NCBI RefSeq assembly: GCF_947623445.1
Contig: NC_135247.1
Coordinates: 6,822,501-6,886,500 of the forward strand
Direction of reading: 5' to 3'
DNA: 64,000 nucleotides
Source of the DNA: Clavelina lepadiformis
Taxonomy: Eukaryota; Chordata; Ascidiacea; Aplousobranchia; Clavelinidae
The number at the start of each line of letters is the position of its first letter. Positions within the stretch are counted from its first letter, which is position 1. Positions 1 through 17,880 of the stretch are shown here, one piece after another. Both the position numbers and the translations under genes were made by a program. The notes under the pieces were generated by a model. That model ran no database searches. It was not told the DNA's origin and was given only the letters and a program-made list of their open reading frames with translations.

Positions 1-2535
1 GACGCTATACATATCCACATTAATGATTCTATACGTTTTACTAAGCACACAAACGCGCCACCTCACCCTACTTTCCCTATGAGAAATGTAACAATTTTTG
101 CGAGCAAGAGAAACTATTTTCGAAATGGATGCTAAAGCACGTGTAATTGGATAACTAATGAATAGAGATTACTTATAAATTCGCTTGACCTTCGCTAAAA
201 AAAGAAAATCAATTATCGTAATTGCTCAACATATTTGTTCACGTCAAAATCCATTATCCTGTCATTCTGTTCGATTTTGGATATAGAATATTTCCATTTT
301 TCAGCAGAAATTCATGTTCACATAAATGACTTTCGCAAACGTACTTACTAATGACATAAAAGGTCGATGCCTGTTTTACGCTGTCTACTGAAACACTTAT
401 AATTAAGACGCATGGCAAATTTCCTGAGCGAACCAAAAGCGATTTAAACTTCCATGGTATTAAAGCTACCTGTTTGTACATACAGTACATTCATCACCTA
501 ATCTTCTTTCTACACACTATCACTATCAGTTGTCGTAACTTTGAGTGATATATAACTTTCAAGTATAGCGGTGGACGGGGCTCGAAATTTTGACCCAACG
601 CCGTCGCTTAATGCTGAGCATACGCTAACCGTCTGCAAACTTAAACCATCTGGTAATCACTGAATCTCTTTTTGCCTTTAATCATCAAGTTTCCTGATGC
701 ACAGCTTTGAAAATTCTATGCATTTCTGGTTAGATGCAGACTGCAGCAGAAAATCGTGAGCAGGCAGGCAGGCTGATATCAAGTAATGATATGTCTGCTA
801 CTTGTCCCGCATATACCAGAATGAGATGAGAGTAAAATAACGCCAAGTGGTGTGGAGAAAGTCGTAAGCTTGGTATATTGCGATTCAATGTCAAAAGCTT
901 TCTGTTACAATTACACGCTGGTCGCTTTCCGTTTGACGTCGCCGACTTTCTTGGGAAAAAAAGAAGTGGTAATGTTTTAGATTAAAAAACTACTATAAAC
1001 TTAGGTTATACTTCAGGAAAACAATGAGATGAATATTACAAATAAGATGAATGAAACAATTGTTATGCATCTTGCCAACTACTTTTTGCTAGATTTTTTG
1101 TAATAACCAGTCACAAAACCCCGTTAACGCACTAAGCGCAATGGAGCACTGTGTAATTCGAGCGTAACCACCCGTATACGCAATGCACTTATTTCAAAGC
1201 TCATAACTGCGTGTAAAATTAACGTTTCCCAGGTCAATTATTGCCTTCATTGTAGTAAAGCATTTTTAGTAAAACCTTTTTCGATCAGTGAAGGCATTTG
1301 TTCCCGAACATACTGCAGCCTTTCAACGTAATAAACTAATAACCAATATTTATACGTTCTAATAGTACTGTATTTATTTTGTACGTAACACCAACTACCA
1401 CATGGCAAGACTGAAACTATCATTACCTACAATCGTTCGTCCAAAGCCAAGTATCTGAGAGGACTCAGGTTGAAGGTAAAGTTCAACCTACTTTGTGTTT
1501 TAAGTTATCAGTTTATTTGTCAAAAACAGTCTGCAACCTTTCAAACTGACATACGAATTAAGGCCTTCAATTTTAATTCCTTGAGCAAACTTCAACTATA
1601 CAAAAAGCTAACTGTCAACTGCCGTCCATTTATACAACCAACCGTAAACAAAGTGATCAAAAACAAATATCTTTGTAAACGACGCTAACATTTCCAGTAT
1701 AACCAGCCAAAAGTTGAGATATCTCATTGTTCTAAGAAAGTGAAAATATTATGGTATGATGCACGAATAGGTAAAGAATGAACACAAAAGTTATTGGAAA
1801 CCTTTACAATTTTATTGACAAAATAAACTGAATTAGCCTTTGTTTGATGTTGGTAAAACAACATTGTTCAATGACTTCTCGAAAATTTTTTTTCATGAGT
1901 CAGGGTGACCTATTTAGACAAATCTTCCAATACACATTGAATGAATAACCTTACACCTGGCACAAACAAACGTATGAATGCTCGCGCAATAATCTACTAA
2001 TCTAGTTGAGGGCAGCCATCGTCATACTGCTGAAATTAATCAAAGCAGGTACAATACAGTATCCAATTTAAAGGGACTTAGTTAAAACAAATTGTATTTA
2101 AACATTTCTCCAAACAAAAGTTTTACACCTTGGCTAAGATTTTCTCTATTATACATAACTTGCTTTATACGTAGTACTGCGCATGAACTGAAAGACCATA
2201 ACTGATATTACCTATAGCTGCTGGTTGGCAGCTGTATTTTAGACAACGTGCAACTATCCACCCAAAAGCAAGCAAATAAGACGCTGGAAATTCCACAGCA
2301 TGATATGAAGAAAACAGTTATAGTTAATCATTTATCGTCCAATAACAACGACCCTTTTATGAACGTGGCAAATTACAAATACCTGCCATGGAAAACTACC
2401 ATTCGCATATGTAAATATTTGTAAATTATTCTTTAGTACATAAATCCGGCAGTGACATCAACATCAACGGATTTGGTAAATCACGTAACATGACGTTCAT
2501 TCAAACCAAGCCGACAAAACACGTTTCGTACACAG

Positions 2536-2555
2536 TGAACTGTGTACACAGTTCA
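2536..2555. repeat. 20-bp perfect palindrome
   Basis: The 20 bases TGAACTGTGTACACAGTTCA read the same on both strands. A related half-site (CACAGTGAACTG) sits just upstream, so the local sequence is repetitive. It could be a dimeric protein site or chance; no neighbouring gene supports a function. Confidence 0.6.
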
Positions 2556-5500
2556 GCGTGAAATGATGCAAGTCGATGTTATTTTGGCAAACTTATTATA
2601 CAAGAATAACTTAAACCAGACTTGGCCAGTCATCATCGAACGTAATCAATTCCATGGGAAATTAACAAACTAGATTTTCCACCATTTCATGCTACACATT
2701 GCATATTACAAGCTGTCAAACATCATAATTTGTGTTAAACAACTTTCTCTATTTTGTTTATCCATACCTTATACCTTATACCTTCTATGCACAATATACG
2801 CTAAATCACGTTTCTCTTAGTTTCCTGAAGTTAACAACCTAGCATAGCCAAGAAAAAAACAGAAATCAGGTACTGACTGCTGTTGTTGAATTCAGCTAAA
2901 TTATGACAGCGTCAGGATCGAAACAGAAATTTTCTCTCAAAAACAGAATTTTTTCAAGTACCTTTTCTGTAGGTTTGCAATAGTGACTCGAAAACTTTCT
3001 TTTTTGTGTCATCACAATCTAAGGTCTAAAAATGTTTTTTCACGGTCGACTTAAAACAATTTCTACGACAGTGCATCGCAGCTTACAGTAAGCCATGCTC
3101 CTAGCACTGTAAAGGTACCGTAAACAGATTGGTCGTCACTCGACTACTGCTCCATACAAAACGCGTGTTTGCTGGCAAACAATATACCGGTATGTAGCAT
3201 TGGCAGTAAAGAGTATCCACTTGCAATAACGCACGTTATTATCACAGCCTTGCTGCTTAAAATATGACAAATTCTGAAATGTACGCAGTTTCCAAGCTGG
3301 CAACAGTCGCACATGCCAACAAAATAGTAGGTTATAATTGCCTCAAGGCTCGTACGTAAAAGCGCGTTTTGTTTAAGCTCTAATAATCTGCATAATTATG
3401 TCTTGAACCTCAAATCCAGTAGACGGATTTTTATTGCGGTCAATTTTTACTTTAGTCGTTTGAAGAATTTGCCTATACGATGTCAAGTGTTTTCTCTGCT
3501 AGCCAAGCCGGATTTCGAATGAAACAGCAGCACGCTTTTTATTGTACAATAGATAGGCCTTTCATAAGATGCTTCTTTTTATCATCAAACATAAAAAGTG
3601 TTGCGTGAATTGCTTGTGAAACCATCAGTTATAATGCTCTATCTATACCATTACTTTGCAAGGCAGGAAGTTTACATTAGAGGCTTAGAGTCGTGAAGTA
3701 TCTAAAAAAGTTCATGCCAAAAGGTAAACTCTGTCGTTCTCAGAAAAACCCTGAAATCGTTACAGCAGCAAAATATGGCAATATCAAATGATGCAATCGA
3801 GACCTAAGACATTGGTGAAGTATGTAATTCGATCAACCACAAGGCTGGGATAACGTTTGCTGACTCACGTAGTCACGTTTAACGTAAAAAATCCATAACC
3901 TGTACCAAACCTTCTGTTTTTTTCTGCCAATGTCCACAAATCTTAGGTGGAAGCCACAAGCCAGGACTACAATGAGACATGAAAGTTTGATTTATGGTTA
4001 TCTGACCCAACTACATTCTGATAAAACATGAAACGTAACATCCCTGTAAAAATTGTTAAGATTAAAGCAAGGACAATAAGCGTATGTATACATATTAATA
4101 GGTATACCGACATGTTTCCAAAATGAGCATATTTCCTTCTTCAAAGTAAATAATAATTGATGGAATGACGGAACTAAATTTGAGTAAATGTAGGGGTATG
4201 TATTCCGTATGCGGAAGTAATTGCGCAAAAATATTACGAATGTTTTAACTTATGCATTCAAAGATAAAGGGTATAAGATGATTAACGTGGCCGGGTGGAA
4301 AAATTTTTGTTAAGTATACTGTAAGAGTAGCATGTTAAAAAATAACTTTTAATCGTTTAACAAACGCTGAGCAGAGTGAAATCATAACAAAGATTAACGA
4401 TGACGTAACCAATGTTGTGCAAAGATTATGACGATAAACAAGATAAACGATTGATACTGCAGCTGGCTAGAGGGGTAGGCCTACATACCTGTAATTTTAT
4501 ATTTTTAACAAAAATGATAAACTATATTTTCAAAAGGCTCTTTGTCAAGGGCCGAATATAATTATTTGATTACAAAAAAAACTTCATGAATTTTGCTTTT
4601 GTGATCGTTTCTATGTCGTTGTAAAATTTTGAAATTATCTGCGCTGTGATTTTGATTTCTACACGTAGGGCAATCCATAATATGTACTCGTATTTCGATG
4701 CATGGCCCATTAAGCTGATTTGTCTACAAGGGCGTGTGCTCCACGATGCTTGCGTGAAAGTGATATGAACAGTAATTACAGTACTATAGTACGTCTTGCC
4801 AATGCATTGTATGCAGTTACAGCTTATATTAAGTCGGCATGGATATACTGGTAAACCGTATACACCGCATGAGGTGTTTTGTGCCACAAATCTTTAAGGT
4901 ATAGTTTCCGACCATAAACGAGGAGCATAAGTAGTAGCATATAAGCAAGTATTTCAATGCTGAACTTGCGTTTTTTGTGAGAGCATATTTGAGAATTTGA
5001 TAGGAGACCTTAGAAATAGAGATAAATGCAGATCCACATACCTTGGCAGATATTTTTTTCGCTGACGACTGACATTTAAAATTTAAAGCAATGAGGAATT
5101 AAGCAAATATTTAAATTTAATGTAATAACATTATAGGCGGCGCGTCTGCGTTCATGACAATCACGTTGAGATGCTTTGCACGTCGCTAAAAGCTGCGTAA
5201 ATATGACACACAAAAAGCATTTATTATTTATATGCCGACACCGCAGCTTGAAAAACAGGATAAAATATACAGTAAAACGAGGTATTGCTTGCACAACTGC
5301 CTCTTCATGGTTGTTAGATGAAAATCTTACCTTTCCCTCATTCCTAATTCACTTATTATTTGCATGGAAACATTTCGTATGACGCCTTTGCATAACGCCG
5401 CCAGTCGCGATTTCCAGTTTAACAATAAGAAGTAATTGAAATTTGTACCACGTGCACTGATTCCTTCCTGTCTTCTTAATGGCGATGTCTTTTTTGCCTC

Positions 5501-6469
5501 GCCCTGTTATCGTTGTAAAATAGTTTTTTTGGTAATACATAATACCTAAAAGCATTTACCAGCCAATACACTCATTTTTATAAGAAACAGTGACGCCTCC
5601 TTCTTGAAACTATAATGAAAACACTATATCATCGGTCAAAGTGAATATTGAGAAACTTTTTTCGTCTATTTATTTGAACATTCTGTTTTCGGTTGTGCTA
5701 GTTATGTATGCAAAATTCATAAAATTATCTGATTTTGTGGAAAACTTTAGAGTTAATAACTATTCAATAAGCTGTTGTCGTTTTGGTTCCTGAAAACGGC
5801 CTATGTCAGCACTTTTTCAATAAACGTTGGGTTAAAATAAGTTTATAAATCAAAACACTCTGCATAAAACATATACTGCAATTGTGCCCATAAACAAAAG
5901 AAATGAAAAGCAAGTTACCAAAATCTTCAACGCAAAGTTTTTTACAAAATAGATGTATTACTATGCCTATTCAATCTAATGTGCCCAATTTTTGCGGGAA
6001 TTATTTCCGCGGCAGTACCATTAAAAACAACTGTTTGCGTTTTTAATCTTTCGAAAAAAGTCTCCTCGAAATTCAATACAGAATTTCGCTTTATTTACAA
6101 ACTGACGATGTTGTTCTGCAGCCAAAACATACCTTGCATTATGATTGTGCAATCCTTTAATCTCGCGTGCATTGCAAATGGAAGTTAAAACAAATTTTGT
6201 TTATCTTTAAAGCCATTTAAAAATGTCTGGGTATGAAATTGTATGGGATTCATAAATAATTCCAAATTGAATAAGAACAACAAAAAGGTAAGGTGAAAAA
6301 TTTACATGCAGCACATACAGTATAAAGCGAACAGCTGGGTCTCTCAAAAACATCTTGCTAGTTTTGTGGTCATATTGATTAGAAATATAAATATTTAGGT
6401 TGTCATTGCTTCGCTGGAAAAAAACGTATGTTCAAAGTTATATTTTCTACTTTCTTGATAACCTATGCC

Positions 6470-6780
6470 TGGAAAGTTATAGGTTTCGAACACTTTGCAA
6501 TTGATCGCAAAGAGGTAGCGGAATGATTTTTGACTTGTTCCAAGACGTGGTCGAGTCATCGAGAACCCGTGCTAGACTGGTCGGCACCCGCTCGTCGATA
6601 ATTACCAAACACAGGTCGCTGGTAGCATGAGGTCGTGAGTTGTATTGCAAACCGTTTGTAATCCAGCATCGACCACCTCCAACCTTCGCAGACCACCGCC
6701 GACGGCTTAAATCGCCGACCACCATCGTGACCTGTTGCAAAATAGTGGTGGCAAGTGGTCAAAAGCTGGTCTTGCGCTGG
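6470..6780. other. GC-richer patch rich in GACCACC/GGTGGTC words
   Basis: This stretch is visibly richer in G and C than its surroundings and repeats short words such as GACCACC and GTCGGC. Two overlapping minus-strand frames of 68 and 87 codons cover it, but they look like by-products of composition. It may be a fragment of a dispersed repeat or retroposon. No terminal structure, tail or domain was found. Confidence 0.25.
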
Positions 6781-7360
6781 AATGGTACATTTTATTCCTG
6801 AAGTAGTATGTGTATTATGCTAATCAAAAATACTTTTTATTGACTTCTCGCTATAAATGCCTTTGCCATGGTTTTGTAAACAACGAGAAGGGTAAAGTAT
6901 GATAGATTGCATGGTTTACACACGCGAAGCCGTGCGTTTAACTATAAGCCGATTTCCCGTATCCAATTAATCAAATCCAGGTGTATCCATTTCCTATTAA
7001 TCATGTATGCTAGGCTTATATCTTTGCCTTTTTGAACCGTAGTGCTATAACAAAGAAACTATTGTTCAGCAATAGCCAACGTTAAACCTTCCGAATTAAA
7101 AAAGACAGTTTTAGGTTTCGCACCAAGTTTACATTGTAAACTGCTTGCTTGGTCGCTTTGTAGTGAAAAAGGATAGGAGACAGCACTACATCTACATTGT
7201 ATAGGTGGCATTTCGTATGCTAATTCAGTTTGGTGACAAAAAATATACAGTTATGCACATGTACACATTATATAAGGTGTAAATATTTTAAATTAAGTTT
7301 TTATAACCGGTTCTCTTGTATACCTCCAATATGGGAATGAAAGTGCCTATTTCGCCTAAG

Positions 7361-7595
7361 TAGATCACGTAGCCCTATGTTAAAGATGGGCAGAGATATG
7401 AAATACGCAAAAAGTCGATTTCAGCTATTTATGGTTTAACTGAATTGGGATTTAAATTAGAAAGAAGTTTTGAACGTTAGGTTTAGGTAAATATGTTAAT
7501 AATATTTAAGTTACTCCAGAATGTAGATGAACGAGAAACTGTAGAAAACTAGTTAAGAACATATAGGCCTACAACTTTTTTCACTAAGAAATGAC
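7361..7595 (+). repeat. dispersed repeat family A, copy 1
   Basis: It starts TAGATCACGTAGCCC and continues through a GTTAAAGAT word, an A/T-rich body with TTTAGGTTA-like words, and ends near GAGAAACTGTAGAAAA. The same ordered blocks occur at 19631-19835 and, split by a piggyBac insertion, at 49135-49268 plus 50583-50679, all in the same orientation. Divergence between copies is substantial, so it is an old family. No coding capacity or terminal inverted repeats were seen. Class unknown (SINE or MITE). Confidence 0.6.
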
Positions 7596-8345
7596 TACCT
7601 AAAAGAATCGAGTATATTAAGCGATTATAACATCTTTACCCTTTGTATTCAGGCTTTCATGTTGACGTGCATATAGTTGTACAAGACCTGTGTCAATGAA
7701 AAAGGTTTATAATATACTTATTATTAAAAATTTGGGTTAATATTTTGTGCTGTAAATGTGCGAAGTGATAGGGCAGATATCCCAACTTATAGTTTTAAAA
7801 GGTCGCATGGTGCGCAAATGACAGTGTGAACACATTTAACGTACTTGATTTCATTCAGTACAGCAAATCACCACAACGTCATTTTTGAAGCATCCGAGGC
7901 TCCAAAAAACTTTCAACAACTGGTGACAAAATACTTTCAATTAACAAACGTTTTGTCGCCACCGGAAAGGAATAAATGTAATCTTTGAAATGAGAAAGTT
8001 GAACTTTTGCTAATCTGGTAAAGGTTGCAAATAAATTGTTGCACGTAACCTGCTGAACTACTGTGTTTGTATATCTGTTACAAGGTATGTGAGACTTTCG
8101 ATTCAAACGGAATTTTGGAATTTTCAATCATAATGTCGTAGCTTCGGGCCAACAACCCCTGGCTTTTGACAACTGGTTCGCAGATTGATACAAAGCAAAT
8201 TATAGAAAGAGAAAATTCATGTTATGGACAAGTACAGAAGAAGGCTGGAATCTTTCTGCATAATAAGGTGATGTTATTAATCGACTATACATTCAACGTA
8301 ACAACAAATATACAAATTATGTGGAATAAAGGAAAGTGAGAAATT

Positions 8346-8402
8346 CTTTTTTGTTTGGTGATTGATGTTGTCATCACCTTTTTTGTTTGGTGATTGATGT
8401 TG
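8346..8402 (+). repeat. tandem duplication, 32-bp period
   Basis: A 25-base block beginning CTTTTTTGTTTGGTGATTGA occurs at 8346 and again at 8378, separated by the remainder of a 32-base unit, giving about 1.8 copies with no mismatch in the shared part. A short recent tandem duplication with no evident function. Confidence 0.85.
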
Positions 8403-9618
8403 TTTGTTTTTAAGCGATACTTGCCGTAAATTGGGTACAAGCTTAAAATAAAAAAGTTCCAATTTTTTTTCTCATACTGTATAGGTTCAAATTTGTTATG
8501 GCCTAATTATAACCTAATTATAATTTTACGGAAGTTAGTCAAACGATCAGTTTACTTCGTAAGTTATGATGGCCTTTCTTTATAGCGGATCATTATAAAA
8601 GTAGCGCTTTTTGAAACGCAACTTGATGCATAATGTTTGGTTATAATGCGACGCACGGTTTGCTGTGAAGCAACTAATAGTAAGCAATTTTACTTTATAT
8701 TGTTTTCATTAGAATGTCAAAACCAAAGGACGGAAAGAGGTTAATTAGCGAAATATTACGTTTTCAATTTGATGACGCAGTCTTTCCGTCACGTGAAACC
8801 TCGATTTGGCCTTTTAAAAGTCGTGAAAGGAGCGATAAAAAACGCTATTGAACCACCTACACAACATTTCCTGCGTCAATCCCTCTTGATGTGATTTTAC
8901 GTCAGTTTTAAGCTGATTGGAAAAAATCGGAAGCAATAACTGAGAGTATCGTGATCTGTGACGTCATCATGTTTCGAAGGACTTGATATAAAGCACCAAG
9001 CAATAACAGAAAGACCTTTGTTACCAAAAATCAGGCCTCCTATATATTTAATTGCAGAAGAAAGATTGTAGATACATCGGATGATTTCAAATCTGTCTCT
9101 CAGAAAAAGCCGCAAAAAGCTAAAACTACATATGTATCGTATGGACGATAGGTTATTAGTAATTTTTGTTTGTGTAGATTTGCTACAGGGAATTCTAACG
9201 CATCAGACTGTCTGCATGTGTTGTTAACACCAAATATGAACAGGAATAAGCTGTTTGTTACAGTCTTATAAATATAATTAATTAATGTTTGCGTTTAAGA
9301 TTACGAAATGTACACGTCAGCAAAAGCTTGCGACAATTGTAACAACAATTTTGATTAAACAGGATTCAATTCTTTTGATATTTTAAATGGCAGGCTTATA
9401 AACATATATTTGCTGTTAAATAAACACAATTTATTGGAAGAAAAACAAATTTCCATTACCTCTCGAGTTTGCAAGTCTTACAAGACACAGCTAAGAAGCG
9501 ACAGCCCGGATTTCAAAGCCAACTGAAAGCGGATTACAAACGTTTTATTTGGCTTAATGAAGAAAACTTAAACGCCGAGAGCGAAATAACAGAAACTGTG
9601 AATGATCTACGTTCTTAG

Positions 9619-12554
9619 ATGAATATGCTTGTTAGTTTGTGTCACGCGAATACACTACTGCTCTGGACTTTGTGCAGTTATGCTTGGCTTAAATGCAGCC
9701 ACAGTTATCCAGCACACGAAGACGCTTCGCAGCTTGAAAGTGATTACGCTTCCATATACTTTGAAGATGATTATGAAAATGATACAGAGTTAAACAACAT
9801 TTTTGGCGATGAATTGACTTCGGTGCGCTTGCAACTGCCTTGTCCAGAAAACTGTCAGTGCTTTATCCCTACAGTAGCACTTTGTGCACGCTTAAACTTG
9901 ACTGACATTCCTACCGACAGGCTTGTTTCAACTGGCGCTAACGGCCAACAAGTATACAGTCCGGTCTTTCCTCAAAGTGTCACCACCGTTTATCTTGATC
10001 ACAATGACCTGAGAATGATTCCAGCTCGCTTCATGATTGTTAGTGGCTCCAATCTCCGGACGCTCTCCCTCCAAAACAATAACATTAAATTGATAGCGGA
10101 TGGGTCATTTCTGGGAATAGATAACTTAATAAACCTTGACTTAACAAACAATGCATTAAGAAATTTGGTCTTTGAAGAAACGCTTAACGGCACAATTGTT
10201 TTCTCCTCAATATTTCATGAAGTTAAAGACTCTATAGAGAATTTACGTTTGTCTTTCAATCAAATTACAAGCTTACCGGCAGTAGCATTTGCCGGCTTTC
10301 ACCACCTAAAAATGTTAAGTCTAAGTAATAACAACATTGCATGGATTGCAAGAAGGACATTCGAAGATCTGACCAGTCTACAAATGTTAGAGTTACGTTC
10401 AAATCCACTCAACTCGGCAACAATAGCAAAAATGAACCTGATATTAAGTCGGTTTACAGTACAAAATTCTACAACCGAAGAAAATCATCTTTTATCGGGA
10501 AGCATTTCTACCTCCCAGTGCTTAAACGGAAACATAAATATGGACCTATTAACTTTGCGCAAAAAACGAGATCTCGCTGCTGCAGTGAAAGCAAAAGCAA
10601 AAAGCAAGAAAACAATGAAACGGCGATGGAGAAGAAACGTTCATCGTGTAGAAACTTTAGAAATATTGGATTTAGGTAATCTTCGCCTCAAGAGTTTTCC
10701 AAATCTTCCGAGTTCGCTACGCGTCCTTGTTATGGATGGCAACAGAGTGACATCGTTAGCTCGTTCTACGTTGGCGAAAATTCCAAATCTTGAAGTGCTG
10801 CAATTAGCAGGAAACCGGATACGGTCTCTTACGGACGGCGTTTTTTTCAATCAGGCCCAACTGCGTCTTCTTGATTTGTCCTCCAATAAACTCTCATACG
10901 TGAGTTCGTTTGCATTATGTGGATTAATCAGGTTGGAAAGTTTGCGGCTCTACAATAACCCAGATCTCATTGAACTACCAAACAAGGTATAGACGATGTG
11001 CTTTTGTTGTAGAACTAAGTCAAAATATGTAGCTTTGCCGTTTATTCGCATTCTTGCACATTATACTTCAATTATTTGAAAGCTAATATAAACCTTTTTT
11101 AATGACAGGTTTTCCGTTCTACCAGAAGTTTGCAGGCTCTTTATCTTCAAGACTGTGGTCTTCGTACTTTACCAGAAGGACCCTGGTTGTATAGGCTGGC
11201 TTCTTTGTGGCTCTATGGAAATCCTTTATTGTGCGACTGCGTTACATTAGCACCGATTTTGATGACTTTGCAGTTACATTTAACCGGGAATAGGTGCCAA
11301 AAAAAATTTGTGCTTGATCCATACAGGTAATTGTTTTTAAAGATAAACTATAGCTGTACGTATACGATATTTGTAAACACAGTGGATTATTTTGCGAAGG
11401 ATTTTTTCATGTTAGTTGCTTTCAGAGATGTTATTTGGGACGATAGAGATACATGGCCAGGTCAACGACCTGATAACACTGCATGTGTTACGCCTTCTCG
11501 TTTCCAAGGTTTTCCTATAACAGAAGTTCGTTTATCGGATCTAAGATGCTCCTTAAAAGTATAATCTTTGGTATTTTTGTGAATAAAATATTAATAGCTG
11601 TCCTTTGGCAGGTAGATGTTGTATAAAGAATGATCAATAAACTGAAAACTTCAATAATTACATTTACCTTTTCAGGATCTGACAAAAATTTGGATAAATC
11701 GAAGGTTAGCCTGTCCCTTCTCTGATTATCAAGACGACGATGGATCATATCTGGAACATGGAGATTTCTTTGCAAACGATCAGGACAATCGATACGATTA
11801 CGTACCGTATGAAGATTATACCTCCCTTAAGAGCATTAAGTCTGTTAAAACTAACATAAACGAAAGCAGGTATCCAACCGGGGGCCATGGTCAAGGGGTA
11901 TCTGTAACACCCAGCATGTATGATAGCCCGCAAATATCCGAAGATAAAAACACTTTATTGCCCATTGTACAAAAAGATCAAGGTTCTCTTGTCGGCATCA
12001 AGCAGGATACGGAATCAGATGTCAATACACGCGTGAGTCGCCCGCCTTCCTTGCCCAAAACAACCAACTGGCTGATCGAGATAACAGCGGCAGTTGACAC
12101 TGTCGAAGTATACACAAATGCAAAGCTAGAAGTGAACCATAGTGACATACAGCGGAACGAGTTGAAACCAGAACTGTTACCTGAACTAAATGAAACATCT
12201 GCGAAACGTGGTGAGGATGCAAGAGTTAATGAGGAAGCAGAAACGACAAACAATTTCCAGACGGACGACCACGACAGCGACGACTATTTGAACTATGGCA
12301 AGTCCAACGATCAGCTGAATCAGTTTAACGACGAATTTAAAATGCCGGATGACGATTTCAAGAAATGGATAAAAGAAGATCAGTTTACGGTTTTTAAGAA
12401 AATGCTTGAGGATATTGATATAAATGACGAGTTTGGTTCTTATTACTATTCCAATATTAATGGAACAGACATAGAAGTGGACGATGGTAGCGTCTTCTAC
12501 GCAATGGAAAACATGACCATCTTCTTTAACGATACGTTATACGACGATTATTAA
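9619..12554 (+). CDS. secreted leucine-rich-repeat protein, four exons, 865 aa
   Basis: Exons 9619-10986, 11109-11326, 11426-11558 and 11676-12554 join with GT-AG introns in compatible phases to an 865-residue frame. The start ATG directly follows an in-frame stop. Residues 1-30 form a signal peptide. A Tyr/Asp/Glu-rich acidic segment (about 40-65) precedes an LRR N-terminal cap with cysteines 75, 79, 81 and 89. About ten LRRs follow (LxxLxLxxNxI pattern), then a cysteine-containing C-terminal cap (about 490-575) and a long acidic tail (about 590-865). No membrane anchor is visible, so an extracellular or matrix protein is likely. Within the LRR array, residues 314-339 are Lys/Arg-rich and carry RKKR (314-317) and RWRR (336-339), both fitting the furin-type consensus. 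It resembles small leucine-rich proteoglycan or matrix LRR proteins, but no orthologue can be named. It is convergent with Beclin 1. Confidence 0.85.
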
Positions 12555-12763
12555 AAGTGGAAATCATTTCAACAAATGTTTCATTTTGAAATTGAATTGC
12601 GTGGAATTGAAAGAAAGCCCAGTCGCAAAAATACCGTTGCAAATGAGTGTTAATTTGACATTTTATAAAAAAAAAAATCGTAAAACAAGGACAGTTTGAA
12701 AAAGTACTTCACTTTTTAGTTTTATAAAACTAAACTATTAGGACAGGGAAACCAAAAACTACG

Positions 12764-12769
12764 TTTATT
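12764..12769 (-). terminator. candidate poly(A) signal for Beclin 1
   Basis: AATAAA on the minus strand about 226 bases beyond the Beclin 1 stop codon. It is the nearest canonical hexamer in that direction. Cleavage position was not determined. Confidence 0.45.
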
Positions 12770-12994
12770 GCACTTCAACATGAGCACTCAGTATCACATA
12801 AGAATGGAGTAAATTACATACAAAAAAGAAACCTAAACAAAATAAGCTCAGATAAAACGGAAAAACTAGTAAGGGTATAGAAGGCGAGTTTAACGGACGG
12901 CATATTTCATATTTCGCTGCATGGCATGAACTCTGTCCAGTTGTTCAAAGTTAAAGCATACCTTGTATCATACATACAGTAGAAAGCAATACTG

Positions 12995-17332
<4,338 letters not shown>

Positions 17333-17880
17333 ATTTCAATAATTGTGACCTTAGCAGGGAGTTATTCACCGTTTAGTAAAAAAACTATTATCCATAAGCG
17401 TTAAATATAAAACTTTTACTATTTTGTGTCATGCTAAAAATATAGCTAGATATAATCTTTGCAAACCATTGCTAAAAACGAAATTACTACCACATAATAA
17501 AGCTCAAATACTTGCACAAGTAATACAGATAAAGCTACATTATAATAAAACTTGTGGATTATTCATTGTAAAAGCATGTATCAAAAAATATATAAATCCA
17601 AAAAAATAACCTACAACCAAAGAACTTTGAACATACATAATATGTACACACAGAAAGAAACATTCAGTGAAGTTAAATTTAAGCAAATATAAAAATACTG
17701 CAAAAAAGTCACAGTAAAATATATGCAATGTTATGTAACATATATTTTTAACTCTAACAAACTAGCTAATCACCATAGAAACTCAGGTTTTTAATTTTTC
17801 CATTGCCTCAAAGTAAGCCACTGACTTGATATTGTATAATTTTAAAGAACGGTAAATTATTATTGTCAAACACTTCAACT

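Larger units (their letters stand above)
1..9618. other. long gene-less stretch
   Basis: No exon, domain or RNA gene could be recognised on either strand. Open frames here are all short (about 105 codons at most) and show no family resemblance, low-complexity domain or plausible splice partners. The stretch is AT-rich and holds one dispersed repeat copy, a short tandem duplication, a perfect palindrome and a GC-richer patch, listed separately. The last few hundred bases before 9619 should contain the promoter and 5' leader of the LRR gene, but no convincing TATA box or initiator was seen. Confidence 0.6.

Noticed and set aside
4570-4887. 105-codon minus-strand open frame
   Set aside because: No domain, no splice partners and composition like flanking DNA; probably chance.
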